64,000 bases of DNA from the NCBI RefSeq assembly GCF_018860765.1, contig NZ_JAHKPV010000006.1, positions 216,902 to 280,901 of the forward strand, given 5' to 3'. Positions 9,174 to 19,012 of the stretch are shown one piece after another. Under the pieces are notes generated by a model. The model had not been told where the DNA came from and searched no databases. It saw only the letters and a list, made by a program, of their open reading frames with translations. The position numbers and the translations under genes were made by a program. The stretch comes from Marinobacter salexigens (GTDB lineage: Bacteria; Pseudomonadota; Gammaproteobacteria; Pseudomonadales; Oleiphilaceae). The first letter of the stretch is position 1; the number at the start of each line of letters is the position of its first letter.

Positions 9174-9821
9174 ATGGCATGCAGTTGCTCTGGCCCTGAA
9201 CCCCAATCCCCTGCTCCGGGCTTTCGTCGCGCGCTCTGGATTGCTCTGTGGGTGAACCTGATTATGTTCTTCGTGGAAGGCGTTGCCAGCTTACAGTCTG
9301 GCTCCGTCTCATTAATGGCAGACGCCATCGACTTCTTTGGTGACAGTGCCAACTACATTCTGTCGCTTTCCGTTCTCTCTATGGGCATGCTTTGGCGCGG
9401 CCGCGCGGCTTTGGTTAAAGGCATTACCATGGCGGTTTTTGGCATGGTTGTGTGGGTACGTGCACTCTGGGTAATGCAGCAAGGAACAACCCCCGAACCC
9501 TTAACCATGGGAACCATTGGCCTGCTAGCGCTGGTTGCCAATGTAGGCGTGGCGCTTATTCTTTTCCGGTATCGAGACGGCGACTCAGATATGCGGTCGG
9601 TGTGGCTATGTAGCCGCAATGACGCCATCAGCAATCTGGCTGTTATGGCCGCTGCGTTGGGTGTGTTTGGTACCGCAAGCGCATGGCCGGATCTTGTGGT
9701 CGCTGCAATTATGGGTACTTTGGCAATAACCGCAGGCGTCAGCATAGTACGTCACGCCCGAACAGATATCGCACAGGCCAACGAACGCGCTAGAACGCCA
9801 GCGAAATCATTACCGGGATAA
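9174..9821 (+). CDS. Short cation diffusion facilitator (CDF) heavy-metal exporter
   Basis: Membrane protein of 215 residues with about six spans and no C-terminal cytoplasmic CDF domain. The four positions that form the transport site in YiiP-like proteins read D53xxxD57 (DFFGD) in helix 2 and C146xxxD150 (CSRND) in helix 5, where most CDF proteins have HxxxD in helix 5. N terminus has a CSC pair. Start is ATG 9174 after GGAGG. Under control of the MerR-type promoter at 9116, it likely exports a soft divalent metal such as Cd or Pb. Its last 32 bases overlap the convergent AEC gene. Confidence 0.82.
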   Translation: MACSCSGPEPQSPAPGFRRALWIALWVNLIMFFVEGVASLQSGSVSLMADAIDFFGDSANYILSLSVLSMGMLWRGRAALVKGITMAVFGMVVWVRALWVMQQGTTPEPLTMGTIGLLALVANVGVALILFRYRDGDSDMRSVWLCSRNDAISNLAVMAAALGVFGTASAWPDLVVAAIMGTLAITAGVSIVRHARTDIAQANERARTPAKSLPG

Positions 9822-10707
9822 ACACCAGAGCAAACAGCGTCGACAACATCACGGTACCGGCCGTCTGCCGCGGAGACGTATCCAGCAAGGTTGCGATTAC
9901 CACGGTATTGGCGGCAATGGGAGTAATGGAAATTAGGAATATGGCCTTGTGTACGGCCGGCTCATAAACGCCCAACACCTGCGAGTCCAGCCACCAGAAT
10001 GCCGTTGCCAACAGGGGCCAGGCCACAAACTTGCCGAAAAATGCCAAGGCGGTAAACCTCATATTGCCCGCCAAACCGCGAAAACTGCTGATGCTCATAC
10101 CTATGATCATCATACCCAAAATGCTGTATGCGCCACGCAGGTTATCAAACAGCGGCACAAACACCTCAGGAATACTGATATCTGAAAGATTCAGCGTTAC
10201 GGCCGTTAGAAAGGCGTATACGGAGGGTAGTTTTGCAACGCGCAAAAGTGAGTCTTTAAGATCATGCCGCCCCCGTGCCGCAAGGTAGTAGCCCACCGAA
10301 CTTTCGTACAGGGTGACACCCAACATGCACACAATATAAATCGCCAGCCCCTCTTCCCCGAACAACAGTAAAGCGACCGGCACACCGAAATAACCCGTAT
10401 TACCTGACCCCACACACAGGGGAATCATGCTGGCACTGCCATCGGTTAACACCCGGCGGGCAAGTTTAAGATGGGCAACTGCAAGCAGCGTGGCAAATCC
10501 AAACACTAAAAACGGAAGGAAGATAACCTCTGGCGAAAGTGGCGCGGCCATAACACCGGAGAACACCACCGAGGGTGTAACGATGTAAAGCATGATGCCA
10601 GCAATATGCTTTCCGCTGGCCTCCAGATAGCGACCAGCCACCCAGCCCAGAGCTACCGTGACATAAAGCGGGATCAGCTTGATAAACAACGCCAAGGCTG
10701 CGGCCAT
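9790..10707 (-). CDS. AEC-family (auxin efflux carrier-like) transporter
   Basis: Membrane protein of 305 residues, ten predicted spans in two halves. The N-terminal half contains LYIVTPSVVFSGVM and the central VGSGNTGYFGVPVALLLFGEEGLAIYIV, both hallmark AEC segments. Bacterial members are often carboxylate carriers; substrate here is unknown. ATG at 10707 has a TGGAG site. Divergent from norC and convergent, with 32 bases overlap, with the CDF gene. Confidence 0.85.
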   Translation of the reverse strand: MAAALALFIKLIPLYVTVALGWVAGRYLEASGKHIAGIMLYIVTPSVVFSGVMAAPLSPEVIFLPFLVFGFATLLAVAHLKLARRVLTDGSASMIPLCVGSGNTGYFGVPVALLLFGEEGLAIYIVCMLGVTLYESSVGYYLAARGRHDLKDSLLRVAKLPSVYAFLTAVTLNLSDISIPEVFVPLFDNLRGAYSILGMMIIGMSISSFRGLAGNMRFTALAFFGKFVAWPLLATAFWWLDSQVLGVYEPAVHKAIFLISITPIAANTVVIATLLDTSPRQTAGTVMLSTLFALVFIPVMISLAF

Positions 10708-10808
10708 TATTGCTCCAGGCAGTCAGGTTCATAGAAAAGGTTGCAAAGTCTACCACCTACCCCTGCAGAGGTAACTCCCCGGCGCAATAGTGAGATCTTC
10801 AGTAATGC

Positions 10809-10850
10809 TTGATAATCATCAACAGCATTACGAATACATCTTTATATCCT
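10809..10850 (+). promoter_or_regulatory. Perfect FNR/DNR box and promoter of norCB
   Basis: TTGAT-AATC-ATCAA at 10809-10822 is a perfect match to the FNR/ANR/DNR consensus. A -10-like TATCCT lies at 10845-10850, which puts the box at about -41.5 from a start near 10857, the class II activation geometry. It predicts low-oxygen/NO-dependent transcription of the nor operon. Confidence 0.88.
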
Positions 10851-10894
10851 AGTAGGGCAGTCAGGTATTTCACAACGACCAAGGAGAGAGACCA

Positions 10895-12770
<1,876 letters not shown>

Positions 12771-12789
12771 ATCAGCGTCCTTCTAACCC

Positions 12790-12818
12790 ACAGGGCCGGA
12801 GCTTGTTTCCGGCCCTGT
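12790..12818 (+). terminator. Strong hairpin after norB
   Basis: Perfect 11-bp stem ACAGGGCCGGA / TCCGGCCCTGT with a 7-base loop. There is no U-tract after it, so it may be a partial terminator or an mRNA-stabilising structure that raises norCB relative to the downstream accessory genes. Confidence 0.6.
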
Positions 12819-12836
12819 CTACTCTGGAACTGAACT

Positions 12837-13805
12837 GTGACCGTGCAGCAGGCAACCCCCAAAGACACACTCCAGAGCAAGCGCCTGTTCACTCGCGTTT
12901 CGTTTTTTGGGCTGTTCCTGCTGGCACCGGTTCTGAATATTTTTCGCTATGACTTAACGGAAGCCCGATTTGTATTGCTGGGTTTTCCGCTTTCATTCAA
13001 TCTGAATCTCGACTGGGTGGTGCAAAGTTCTCCTTCGGACGTCGCCAGTCAGGTTCTACTATGGTTCATCCTTCCCATTCTTGTTCTGGTCCCTCTTGTG
13101 CTTTGGGTTGCCTGGAAATGGGGCCGTATCTACTGCGGCTGGCTATGCCCACATTTTTCTGTGGTGGAAACCATCAACGACTTGATGACCCGCATTACCG
13201 GCCGTCCGACACTCTGGGAAGCCTTTAAAAAAGGCCGCCGTGGCAAGTTTATACATTGGGCGGGCCTAACGCTGGCGTGCAGCCTGATTGGCTTCTCCTG
13301 GGCTTTGGCGATGCTTTCTTACCTGCTGCCACCCATTCCGCTCTATACAGACTTGGTCACTAGCAACCTAAGCTTCTACCCATCAGTTTTTCTGGCAATT
13401 GCAACCTTGGTGTTCACACTGGATTTCCTATTTGCGCGCCATCTCTTCTGCAAATACGGCTGCGCCTTTGGTGTGGTGCAGAGCATTGCCTGGATGACCC
13501 ACGGCCGCGGCAAGTTAGTAACGTTCGACACCACCCGGGCAGCAGCCTGTCAGAACTGCACCAAAGCCTGCGATGAGGCCTGCCCCATGCGGCTGCCCAC
13601 CCGCAGTCACAAACGCGCAAAATTCTCCTGCACCCAGTGCCTGCAATGCGTGAGCGCTTGCCGTGAGGTGCAAAAAAACAATCCAGAAGGCAGTCTGCTG
13701 CACTGGCAACCCGGCGAGCCAAGCCGGCAAACCGTTCTTATTCCAATCCACCAGTTGGACACAAGACAGCAGTCTACCGGCAAGCCCGTCCGACAGCGGG
13801 CCTAG
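12837..13805 (+). CDS. Membrane polyferredoxin-like protein (NapH/NosR/CcoG type) in the nor operon
   Basis: Protein of 322 residues, about five membrane helices and a C-terminal double 4Fe-4S domain. Cysteine motifs are CGWLCP (C100, C104), CKYGC (C205, C209), then CxxCxxxCxxxCP at 238-249 and CxxCxxCxxxC at 265-275. CGWLCP and CKYGC are the membrane-edge motifs of NapH/NosR/CcoG electron-transfer or copper-maturation proteins. It sits between norB and norD (11 bases before norD). A role in electron delivery to, or metal assembly of, Nor is plausible but not shown. Start GTG 12837. Confidence 0.8.
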   Translation: MTVQQATPKDTLQSKRLFTRVSFFGLFLLAPVLNIFRYDLTEARFVLLGFPLSFNLNLDWVVQSSPSDVASQVLLWFILPILVLVPLVLWVAWKWGRIYCGWLCPHFSVVETINDLMTRITGRPTLWEAFKKGRRGKFIHWAGLTLACSLIGFSWALAMLSYLLPPIPLYTDLVTSNLSFYPSVFLAIATLVFTLDFLFARHLFCKYGCAFGVVQSIAWMTHGRGKLVTFDTTRAAACQNCTKACDEACPMRLPTRSHKRAKFSCTQCLQCVSACREVQKNNPEGSLLHWQPGEPSRQTVLIPIHQLDTRQQSTGKPVRQRA

Positions 13806-13816
13806 AGGAGTTCGAG

Positions 13817-15640
13817 ATGGAAGAATGGGTCGGCTATAAGTGGCATGAGTACATTACCCGCCAAGCTTTGGGCGAATTTCCAGAGCACGCCGTTTACCTA
13901 AAAGACGAAGCCAGAAGCTTGGGCATTGTTTTTCGTGCCTTTGGAGGCGACCCGGCACTCAGTTTGGTGACCGCAGAGCCCCGACACTTCCGCCTGCGCC
14001 GTAGATTTTTGCACAAACTCGCAGGAACTCACCGTAAGTGTGAACTGGCCTGGCGGGACGAGCAAAACCTGCGCCTGCCAGAAAAAGTTGCCCGATTCCC
14101 ATCGAAACAGTTGAACCGGGATCTCTACATCTGGCTGGCTGCACTTGCAGCCACCCCGGCCCCAGCGGACAGTGATTGGTTTACCGGAAACCAAGCCCTG
14201 GTACAGGATGTTCTCTTGCGCTGGCCGGGGCTGGAAAACGTATACCAGCGCCTGGTCAAGCATGTTCTGTACTGGCGCCCTGACCCTGACAGCCTGACCG
14301 ACCCTGAGGCGGTTCGCGAACAAGCCATCTGCCAAGCATTGATTCATCCCGGCAGTGTTCCCACCCTACCTCCTGCCGACACCGACCCTTGGCCTGTTAT
14401 CCTCTGGCTGTATCCGGCGCTGGAGCAAGGAAAAGCCAACGGCCAGGTAACCGGTGACGAGGACACTCACTCCAGCCCGGGTGGCCACACCAAAAAGAAC
14501 AAGCGTAAGCAGGCAGAGCGAGTAGAGGCTTTTGATCGCGATCAGGGGCTGATGATTTTCCGGCTGGAAAGCCTGTTCTCCTGGACGGAGTTCATTCCAG
14601 TTGACAGGGCAGGAGATGATACCGACGAGGAAGACGCCGAAGCCGTTGCGGATGACATGGACATGATTTCCGTATCCAACGATCGCAAAGAAACGTCATC
14701 AGCCATCAAATTTGATTTGGATTTACCCTCAGAAGAACACGATGACCTGCACCTCGGCCCGGGAATTCACCTGCCGGAGTGGGATTGGCGCAGCCAAAGC
14801 TATCGCGAGAGATTTTGTTGCCTGCAACCTCTGCTGGCAAAAGATGCCGTGCCTGCAGAACTTCCCGAAGCACTAAGGCGACCTGCCAAGCTTCTACAAC
14901 GGCAGTTCAGCGCCCTCAAGCCGCTCAAGCAGTGGCAAAAACGGCAACTGGACGGCGATGAGCTGGATCTAGATGCCTGCCTTGAGCGTGAGGTGCAGCA
15001 CCGGCGCGGACAAGGCACTACCGATCAGAAGCTCTTCCGCCGCTGCCAACAAAGCCAGCGTGACCTGGCCTGTCTGGTACTGGCAGACGTGTCACTCTCG
15101 ACCGAAACTTATATCAACAACCACCAACGGGTCATCGACGTTGCCCGAGATGGACTGCAACTGCTCAGCGAAGCCCTGCAGGCTAGCCGCGACCCCTTCG
15201 CCCTGTTTGCGTTTTCATCCCGGCGCCGAGACCATGTGCGTTTTCACCACCTGAAAAGCTTCGATGAACCCTATACGAGTACTATTCGAGGCCGTATTCA
15301 GGCACTGGAACCGGGATTTTACACCCGCATGGGCACTGCCATTCGTCAGGCAACCAAGCTGTTAGAGATGCGCCACGAGCACCAAAAGATATTGCTACTG
15401 CTGACCGACGGAAAGCCGAATGACTTGGACGTGTATGAAGGTCGGTACGGCGTGGAAGACACTCGCATGGCCGTGCAGGAAGCCCAAAAAGCCGGACTAA
15501 CACCGTTTTGCGTCACCATCGATGACGAAGCCAGCGAATACCTGCCCTATGTATTCGGCAGTAGCAACTTCGTGGTCATCCGCGACCCGGCACAGTTGCC
15601 ATTGCAGCTCCCTAAACTCTATCTGAACCTGACACAGTGA
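13817..15640 (+). CDS. norD: Nitric oxide reductase activation protein NorD (VWA domain)
   Basis: Large soluble protein of 607 residues required in other denitrifiers for active Nor. The C-terminal von Willebrand A domain (about 415-600) shows the metal-site motif DVSLS and a TDGKPND loop. The middle (about 215-310) is acidic and low-complexity. NorD works with the MoxR-type ATPase NorQ, which is encoded not here but in the nirC-nirF operon at 18987. ATG at 13817 after GAGGAG. The gene ends one base before norE. Confidence 0.95.
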   Translation: MEEWVGYKWHEYITRQALGEFPEHAVYLKDEARSLGIVFRAFGGDPALSLVTAEPRHFRLRRRFLHKLAGTHRKCELAWRDEQNLRLPEKVARFPSKQLNRDLYIWLAALAATPAPADSDWFTGNQALVQDVLLRWPGLENVYQRLVKHVLYWRPDPDSLTDPEAVREQAICQALIHPGSVPTLPPADTDPWPVILWLYPALEQGKANGQVTGDEDTHSSPGGHTKKNKRKQAERVEAFDRDQGLMIFRLESLFSWTEFIPVDRAGDDTDEEDAEAVADDMDMISVSNDRKETSSAIKFDLDLPSEEHDDLHLGPGIHLPEWDWRSQSYRERFCCLQPLLAKDAVPAELPEALRRPAKLLQRQFSALKPLKQWQKRQLDGDELDLDACLEREVQHRRGQGTTDQKLFRRCQQSQRDLACLVLADVSLSTETYINNHQRVIDVARDGLQLLSEALQASRDPFALFAFSSRRRDHVRFHHLKSFDEPYTSTIRGRIQALEPGFYTRMGTAIRQATKLLEMRHEHQKILLLLTDGKPNDLDVYEGRYGVEDTRMAVQEAQKAGLTPFCVTIDDEASEYLPYVFGSSNFVVIRDPAQLPLQLPKLYLNLTQ

Positions 15641-15641
15641 T

Positions 15642-16235
15642 ATGAGCAATATGACGAATCAGAACCCTTCTCCAGACTCCAATACTCGCCAGCTTCCTGG
15701 CGACATAGCGGTGTGGATCTTTATTTTCGCCGAACTGGCGGTATTCGGCATCATGTTCATCGCCTTTGCGGTTGCACGTAGCATGGACCCGACCACCTTT
15801 CACGCTGGCCGCGAAGTTCTGCATCCGCTAGTCGGCTTGTTGAATACCGCTGCGCTGATTACTGCCAGCTATTTCGTCGCAACCGCTGTCCATCAACTTC
15901 GCCACAGACGGACTGGCACTCAATGGCGGCTTTGGCTGGCAGTTGCGGTTTCCTGCGTTTACACCGTTGGCAAAATGTATGAGTACGTGAATCTGTACAG
16001 TCAAGGCTACAATCTAGGTACGGATACTTTCTTCATGTTCTACTTTTTCCTAACGTTTTTTCACTTCATGCACGTGATTCTTGGGCAGGTCATTTTGATC
16101 GTTCTGGCGGTTAAAGTCGGCAATGGCGACTACGACGGCTCGGATATGAATGGCATGGAATCCGGCGCTTCGTACTGGCACATGGTGGATTTGGTGTGGC
16201 TGGTGTTGTTTCCGATGATTTACGTTCTGGCCTAG
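15642..16235 (+). CDS. norE: NorE-like heme-copper oxidase subunit III family protein
   Basis: Membrane protein of 197 residues with five helices, of the cytochrome oxidase subunit III family (IFAELAVFGIMFIAF near the start; FHFMHVILGQVILI near residue 140). NorE proteins affect Nor activity but are not part of the purified enzyme. Start ATG lies one base after the norD stop. Confidence 0.9.
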   Translation: MSNMTNQNPSPDSNTRQLPGDIAVWIFIFAELAVFGIMFIAFAVARSMDPTTFHAGREVLHPLVGLLNTAALITASYFVATAVHQLRHRRTGTQWRLWLAVAVSCVYTVGKMYEYVNLYSQGYNLGTDTFFMFYFFLTFFHFMHVILGQVILIVLAVKVGNGDYDGSDMNGMESGASYWHMVDLVWLVLFPMIYVLA

Positions 16236-16247
16236 GGAGAGCTGAGT

Positions 16248-16487
16248 ATGCTGACGGTTTATTTTGCACTTATGATTTGCACAGCCCTGCCGGTGATCGC
16301 ACTAAAGGCTGGAATCGGCCCGGAGTTCTTGGCCTGGCTGGTTTTTGGAATGGTCATCGTGAAGGCGTTGCTGTTGGTCGATCACTTCATGGAAATGAAA
16401 CACGCACCGCGCGCCTGGAGGTTGGCGGCCCAGTTATGGGCCCCTGTGGTGATCGTTACTGTTGCAGGGTTTCATATAATCACATGA
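16248..16487 (+). CDS. norF: NorF-like small membrane protein (COX IV family type)
   Basis: Small hydrophobic protein of 79 residues with three predicted helices. VIVKALLLVDHFMEMKHAPRAWR resembles the prokaryotic cytochrome oxidase subunit IV / NorF pattern. SD GGGAGAG precedes ATG 16248. Last gene of the nor operon, 12 bases after norE. The name rests on position and size as much as sequence. Confidence 0.8.
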   Translation: MLTVYFALMICTALPVIALKAGIGPEFLAWLVFGMVIVKALLLVDHFMEMKHAPRAWRLAAQLWAPVVIVTVAGFHIIT

Positions 16488-16542
16488 CGAACAATAAGAC
16501 AGCATCACAACCTTTAGCGATGCGCTTCAACTAATTATAAAG

Positions 16543-16568
16543 GCCGACCCATGATCACATGGGCCGGC
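16543..16568. terminator. Bidirectional terminator hairpin between norF and the ushA-like gene
   Basis: Stem GCCGACCCATG / CATGGGCCGGC (one A-C mismatch) with ATCA loop between two convergent genes. A-T rich bases flank it upstream. It probably terminates both transcripts. Confidence 0.65.
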
Positions 16569-16595
16569 GATTAGACGTCATACTATAGCTATGTG

Positions 16596-18425
16596 TTAGT
16601 TGGCAGGAGCATTGTAAGACTTGGTTGAGTAATCTCCCAGAACCGGCTTACTGATGGCATTTTGCTCAACGACATAGTCCACGAAGGACTGGGCGTAATC
16701 CAGAAAAGTGTCGACCGAGCGACCGTCACCCGTGACCGTCCCGAATGTAACGTACCCATCCCGACCGGCTCCGGTGAAGCTGTTGGTGACCACGTTCAGG
16801 CTCTCAGCATCAGTCAATGCGCGCCATTGGGTCTCATCCCGACCCTTGACTTCAATATTGTACAACTGGTCGCCTTCACTGCGCGTCATGTCCACATCCC
16901 ATCGAAGGCCTGCTGCGTAGGGATAGGCGCCGGTGGAGCCGTCCGGGGCATGGGCGAACATAACCGCTTCGTTCAGTACTTGGCGGATTTCCGCGCCTGT
17001 CATAGTCAGATCTACAAGTGTGTTGGCAAAGGGCAACAACGTGTAAGCATCACCAATGGTGACGTCTCCGGCCTCTATGTCTGTGCGCACTCCACCGGCG
17101 TTCTGGATCGATACGTCGGCATTCTTACTCAGGAACAGAAAGGCCTGAGCAACAATATTGGCGATGTCACCGCCGCGCTCTTCTGTGCTTCCGTCGCAGC
17201 TTGGAAGGCTGCTTCGACCCTGACCGGGGATACGTTCGAGGCAGAGATCCTCCGTTGCGGTACCTACAACGTTATTTCGGAAAGTATCCAGTTGCTGAGT
17301 ATAGTTGGCCAAGGCATTGGCCACAGTGGCATCCTCAGTCACAATGCTCAATTGCGGAGCGTCGTCAACGGCATTCATGATCGCCTGAAGTTCTGCCCCA
17401 GTGGGAGTATATTCGGTGCCTTCACCATCCTCACGAACGATTTCATCCCCTAGCAGAAGATGCGGAACACCCGAGCAGGATTCCACAATACCCTCAGCGT
17501 TCCACTGGATGTTAAGTTCACCAACGACTTGAGAATACTGCCATGCTTGCGCTACACACACTTTATCGCCGTCTGCATTAGTGCGTTCGGTTGGGAAAGG
17601 ACCTGCAGATGTAAGGCCGAAACTGGAAAAATCACCCAAAAGGGTGTGAGAGTCACCTCCAATTATGACGTCCACACCAGACAAGGTCTCTGCCAGCGCC
17701 AGATCATTCTCGTATTGGTAGTGGGTCAGCAGAATGATCTTGTTAACGCCGTTCGCTTCCAGTTCATTAATTGCCGATTGGGCAGTTTCGGTTTCGTCCA
17801 GGAACTGGGTGGTCGCCAGAGGGCTGGAGCTGTTCCGGGTTTTGTTGCCTATATCGATGCCGATAATGCCCACTTTTTGACCAGCGACTTCCTTCACGAC
17901 ATAAGGCTTGATGTAATCATCAACGGCAGTCGGTGCCAGAGGGGTACCTACTTCCGGGATAACATTGGCGGCCAATACGGATGTCTGGCAACTTCCATCT
18001 GCAAGGAAATCAAGGAACTTTTTCAGTCCTTCATCGCCCCGGTCGAACTCGTGGTTGCCCAGAGCGAACGCGTCAAAACAGACCAAGTTCATTAACTCGG
18101 CATCCGCTTCACCCTCATAGGCGGTGAAGTAAAGGGTGCCTGTGATAGCGTCACCCGCGTGTAGCTTGAGCACGTTATCCAATGCCAACTCGCGTTCGGC
18201 AATTTTGGCGGCAACACGAGGAAAGCCGCCAGCGGAAAACTCAGTGTCCTGCCCGCCAATAGTCAGCAACTGCGAGTCACCCTCCAGGTGAGAGTGGTGG
18301 TCATTGATGTGAAGGACGTTCAGGCTCAAAGGCGCAGCCGAGATGTTGCTGTTATCGTCGCTATCGCTGTTGCAGCCGACCAAGGCGATGAGAGGAAGTG
18401 TTATCCAGACAGACTTACGAATCAT
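16596..18425 (-). CDS. UshA-family 5'-nucleotidase / 2',3'-cyclic phosphodiesterase lipoprotein
   Basis: Exported nucleotide phosphohydrolase of 609 residues. The signal peptide ends in a lipobox (LVGC, C18), so it is membrane-anchored. The metallophosphoesterase domain (about 30-300) carries NDHHSHLEG, GNHEFDRG and the metal histidine motif GGDSHTLL; the C-terminal substrate domain (about 350-580) has NAGGVRTDIEAG and a TNSFTGAGRDGY stretch. It likely salvages extracellular nucleotides for phosphate and nucleoside. It interrupts the denitrification island and has its own leader with two inverted repeats (18426-18483). Confidence 0.9.
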   Translation of the reverse strand: MIRKSVWITLPLIALVGCNSDSDDNSNISAAPLSLNVLHINDHHSHLEGDSQLLTIGGQDTEFSAGGFPRVAAKIAERELALDNVLKLHAGDAITGTLYFTAYEGEADAELMNLVCFDAFALGNHEFDRGDEGLKKFLDFLADGSCQTSVLAANVIPEVGTPLAPTAVDDYIKPYVVKEVAGQKVGIIGIDIGNKTRNSSSPLATTQFLDETETAQSAINELEANGVNKIILLTHYQYENDLALAETLSGVDVIIGGDSHTLLGDFSSFGLTSAGPFPTERTNADGDKVCVAQAWQYSQVVGELNIQWNAEGIVESCSGVPHLLLGDEIVREDGEGTEYTPTGAELQAIMNAVDDAPQLSIVTEDATVANALANYTQQLDTFRNNVVGTATEDLCLERIPGQGRSSLPSCDGSTEERGGDIANIVAQAFLFLSKNADVSIQNAGGVRTDIEAGDVTIGDAYTLLPFANTLVDLTMTGAEIRQVLNEAVMFAHAPDGSTGAYPYAAGLRWDVDMTRSEGDQLYNIEVKGRDETQWRALTDAESLNVVTNSFTGAGRDGYVTFGTVTGDGRSVDTFLDYAQSFVDYVVEQNAISKPVLGDYSTKSYNAPAN

Positions 18426-18483
18426 TTACTGACTCCAGATTATTTATGAATAATCTGATACTCCCCTCATTTGAAGTCAGTAA
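18423..18483 (-). promoter_or_regulatory. Structured 5' leader covering the ribosome-binding site of the ushA-like gene
   Basis: Reading on the minus strand, TTACTGACT (18483-18475) pairs perfectly with AGTCAGTAA (18434-18426), which directly precedes the ATG. Nested inside is a second perfect 9-bp stem, CAGATTATT / AATAATCTG with loop CATA (18457-18436). The only well-placed Shine-Dalgarno, GGAG at 18436-18433, straddles the two stems, so folding would hide it. This suggests translational control or an operator; which one is not decided by sequence. Confidence 0.6.
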
Positions 18484-18637
18484 GGTGATGCTTTTGTTGC
18501 AAGAAAATTAACAGCCGCCTGACCCTACCTCGACATTTCGGTCCATTAAAAGCGGGAAAAGGTCTATTTTGTGGTCACAGCAGCAAGGAATCTGGGCTCG
18601 AAAGTACAAGCCCAGACGCAAAGCCCCTCAAAACAGG

Positions 18638-19012
18638 CTAAAGCCACTTAGCCGGAAACAAAGGCGGCTTATCAGACATGGCTTGAGCCAGAGAAATCAT
18701 TCCCCACAGCACAAAACCGGTATGTAGCGCGATTGCCCAAACCAAAGCAAAGGTGCCGAAATGGCCAACATCGCCGAAGGCCATCCAGCTAATAAGAACA
18801 CCTGAACTGATCAAGACAAAGCCAATCAACGACATAAACAACGCCGCCCGGGTATGGGCTCGGCGCAGCTCGTTGGTTTCAGGGCTTTTAATAAACAGCC
18901 AAAACAAAATCACAAAACCAATAACCGGCGTTGCCAATAGATTCAGCAAATACCAAACAACGGGAACAATCGCTCCGCTAGCGGGTTTATTCCGGGCGCC
19001 CGAATACTGCAT
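18638..19012 (-). CDS. Unassigned small membrane protein coupled to norQ
   Basis: Protein of 124 residues with three hydrophobic segments (about 15-41, 57-80, 86-112) joined by charged loops (SPETNELRRAHTRAALF). No family recognised. Its ATG at 19012 lies 26 bases inside norQ, so it is translationally coupled and is the last gene of nirC-nirF-norQ-orf124. The position suggests an accessory role in Nor or Nir maturation. Nothing catalytic is visible; only one methionine-rich region and no cysteine pairs. Confidence 0.75.
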   Translation of the reverse strand: MQYSGARNKPASGAIVPVVWYLLNLLATPVIGFVILFWLFIKSPETNELRRAHTRAALFMSLIGFVLISSGVLISWMAFGDVGHFGTFALVWAIALHTGFVLWGMISLAQAMSDKPPLFPAKWL

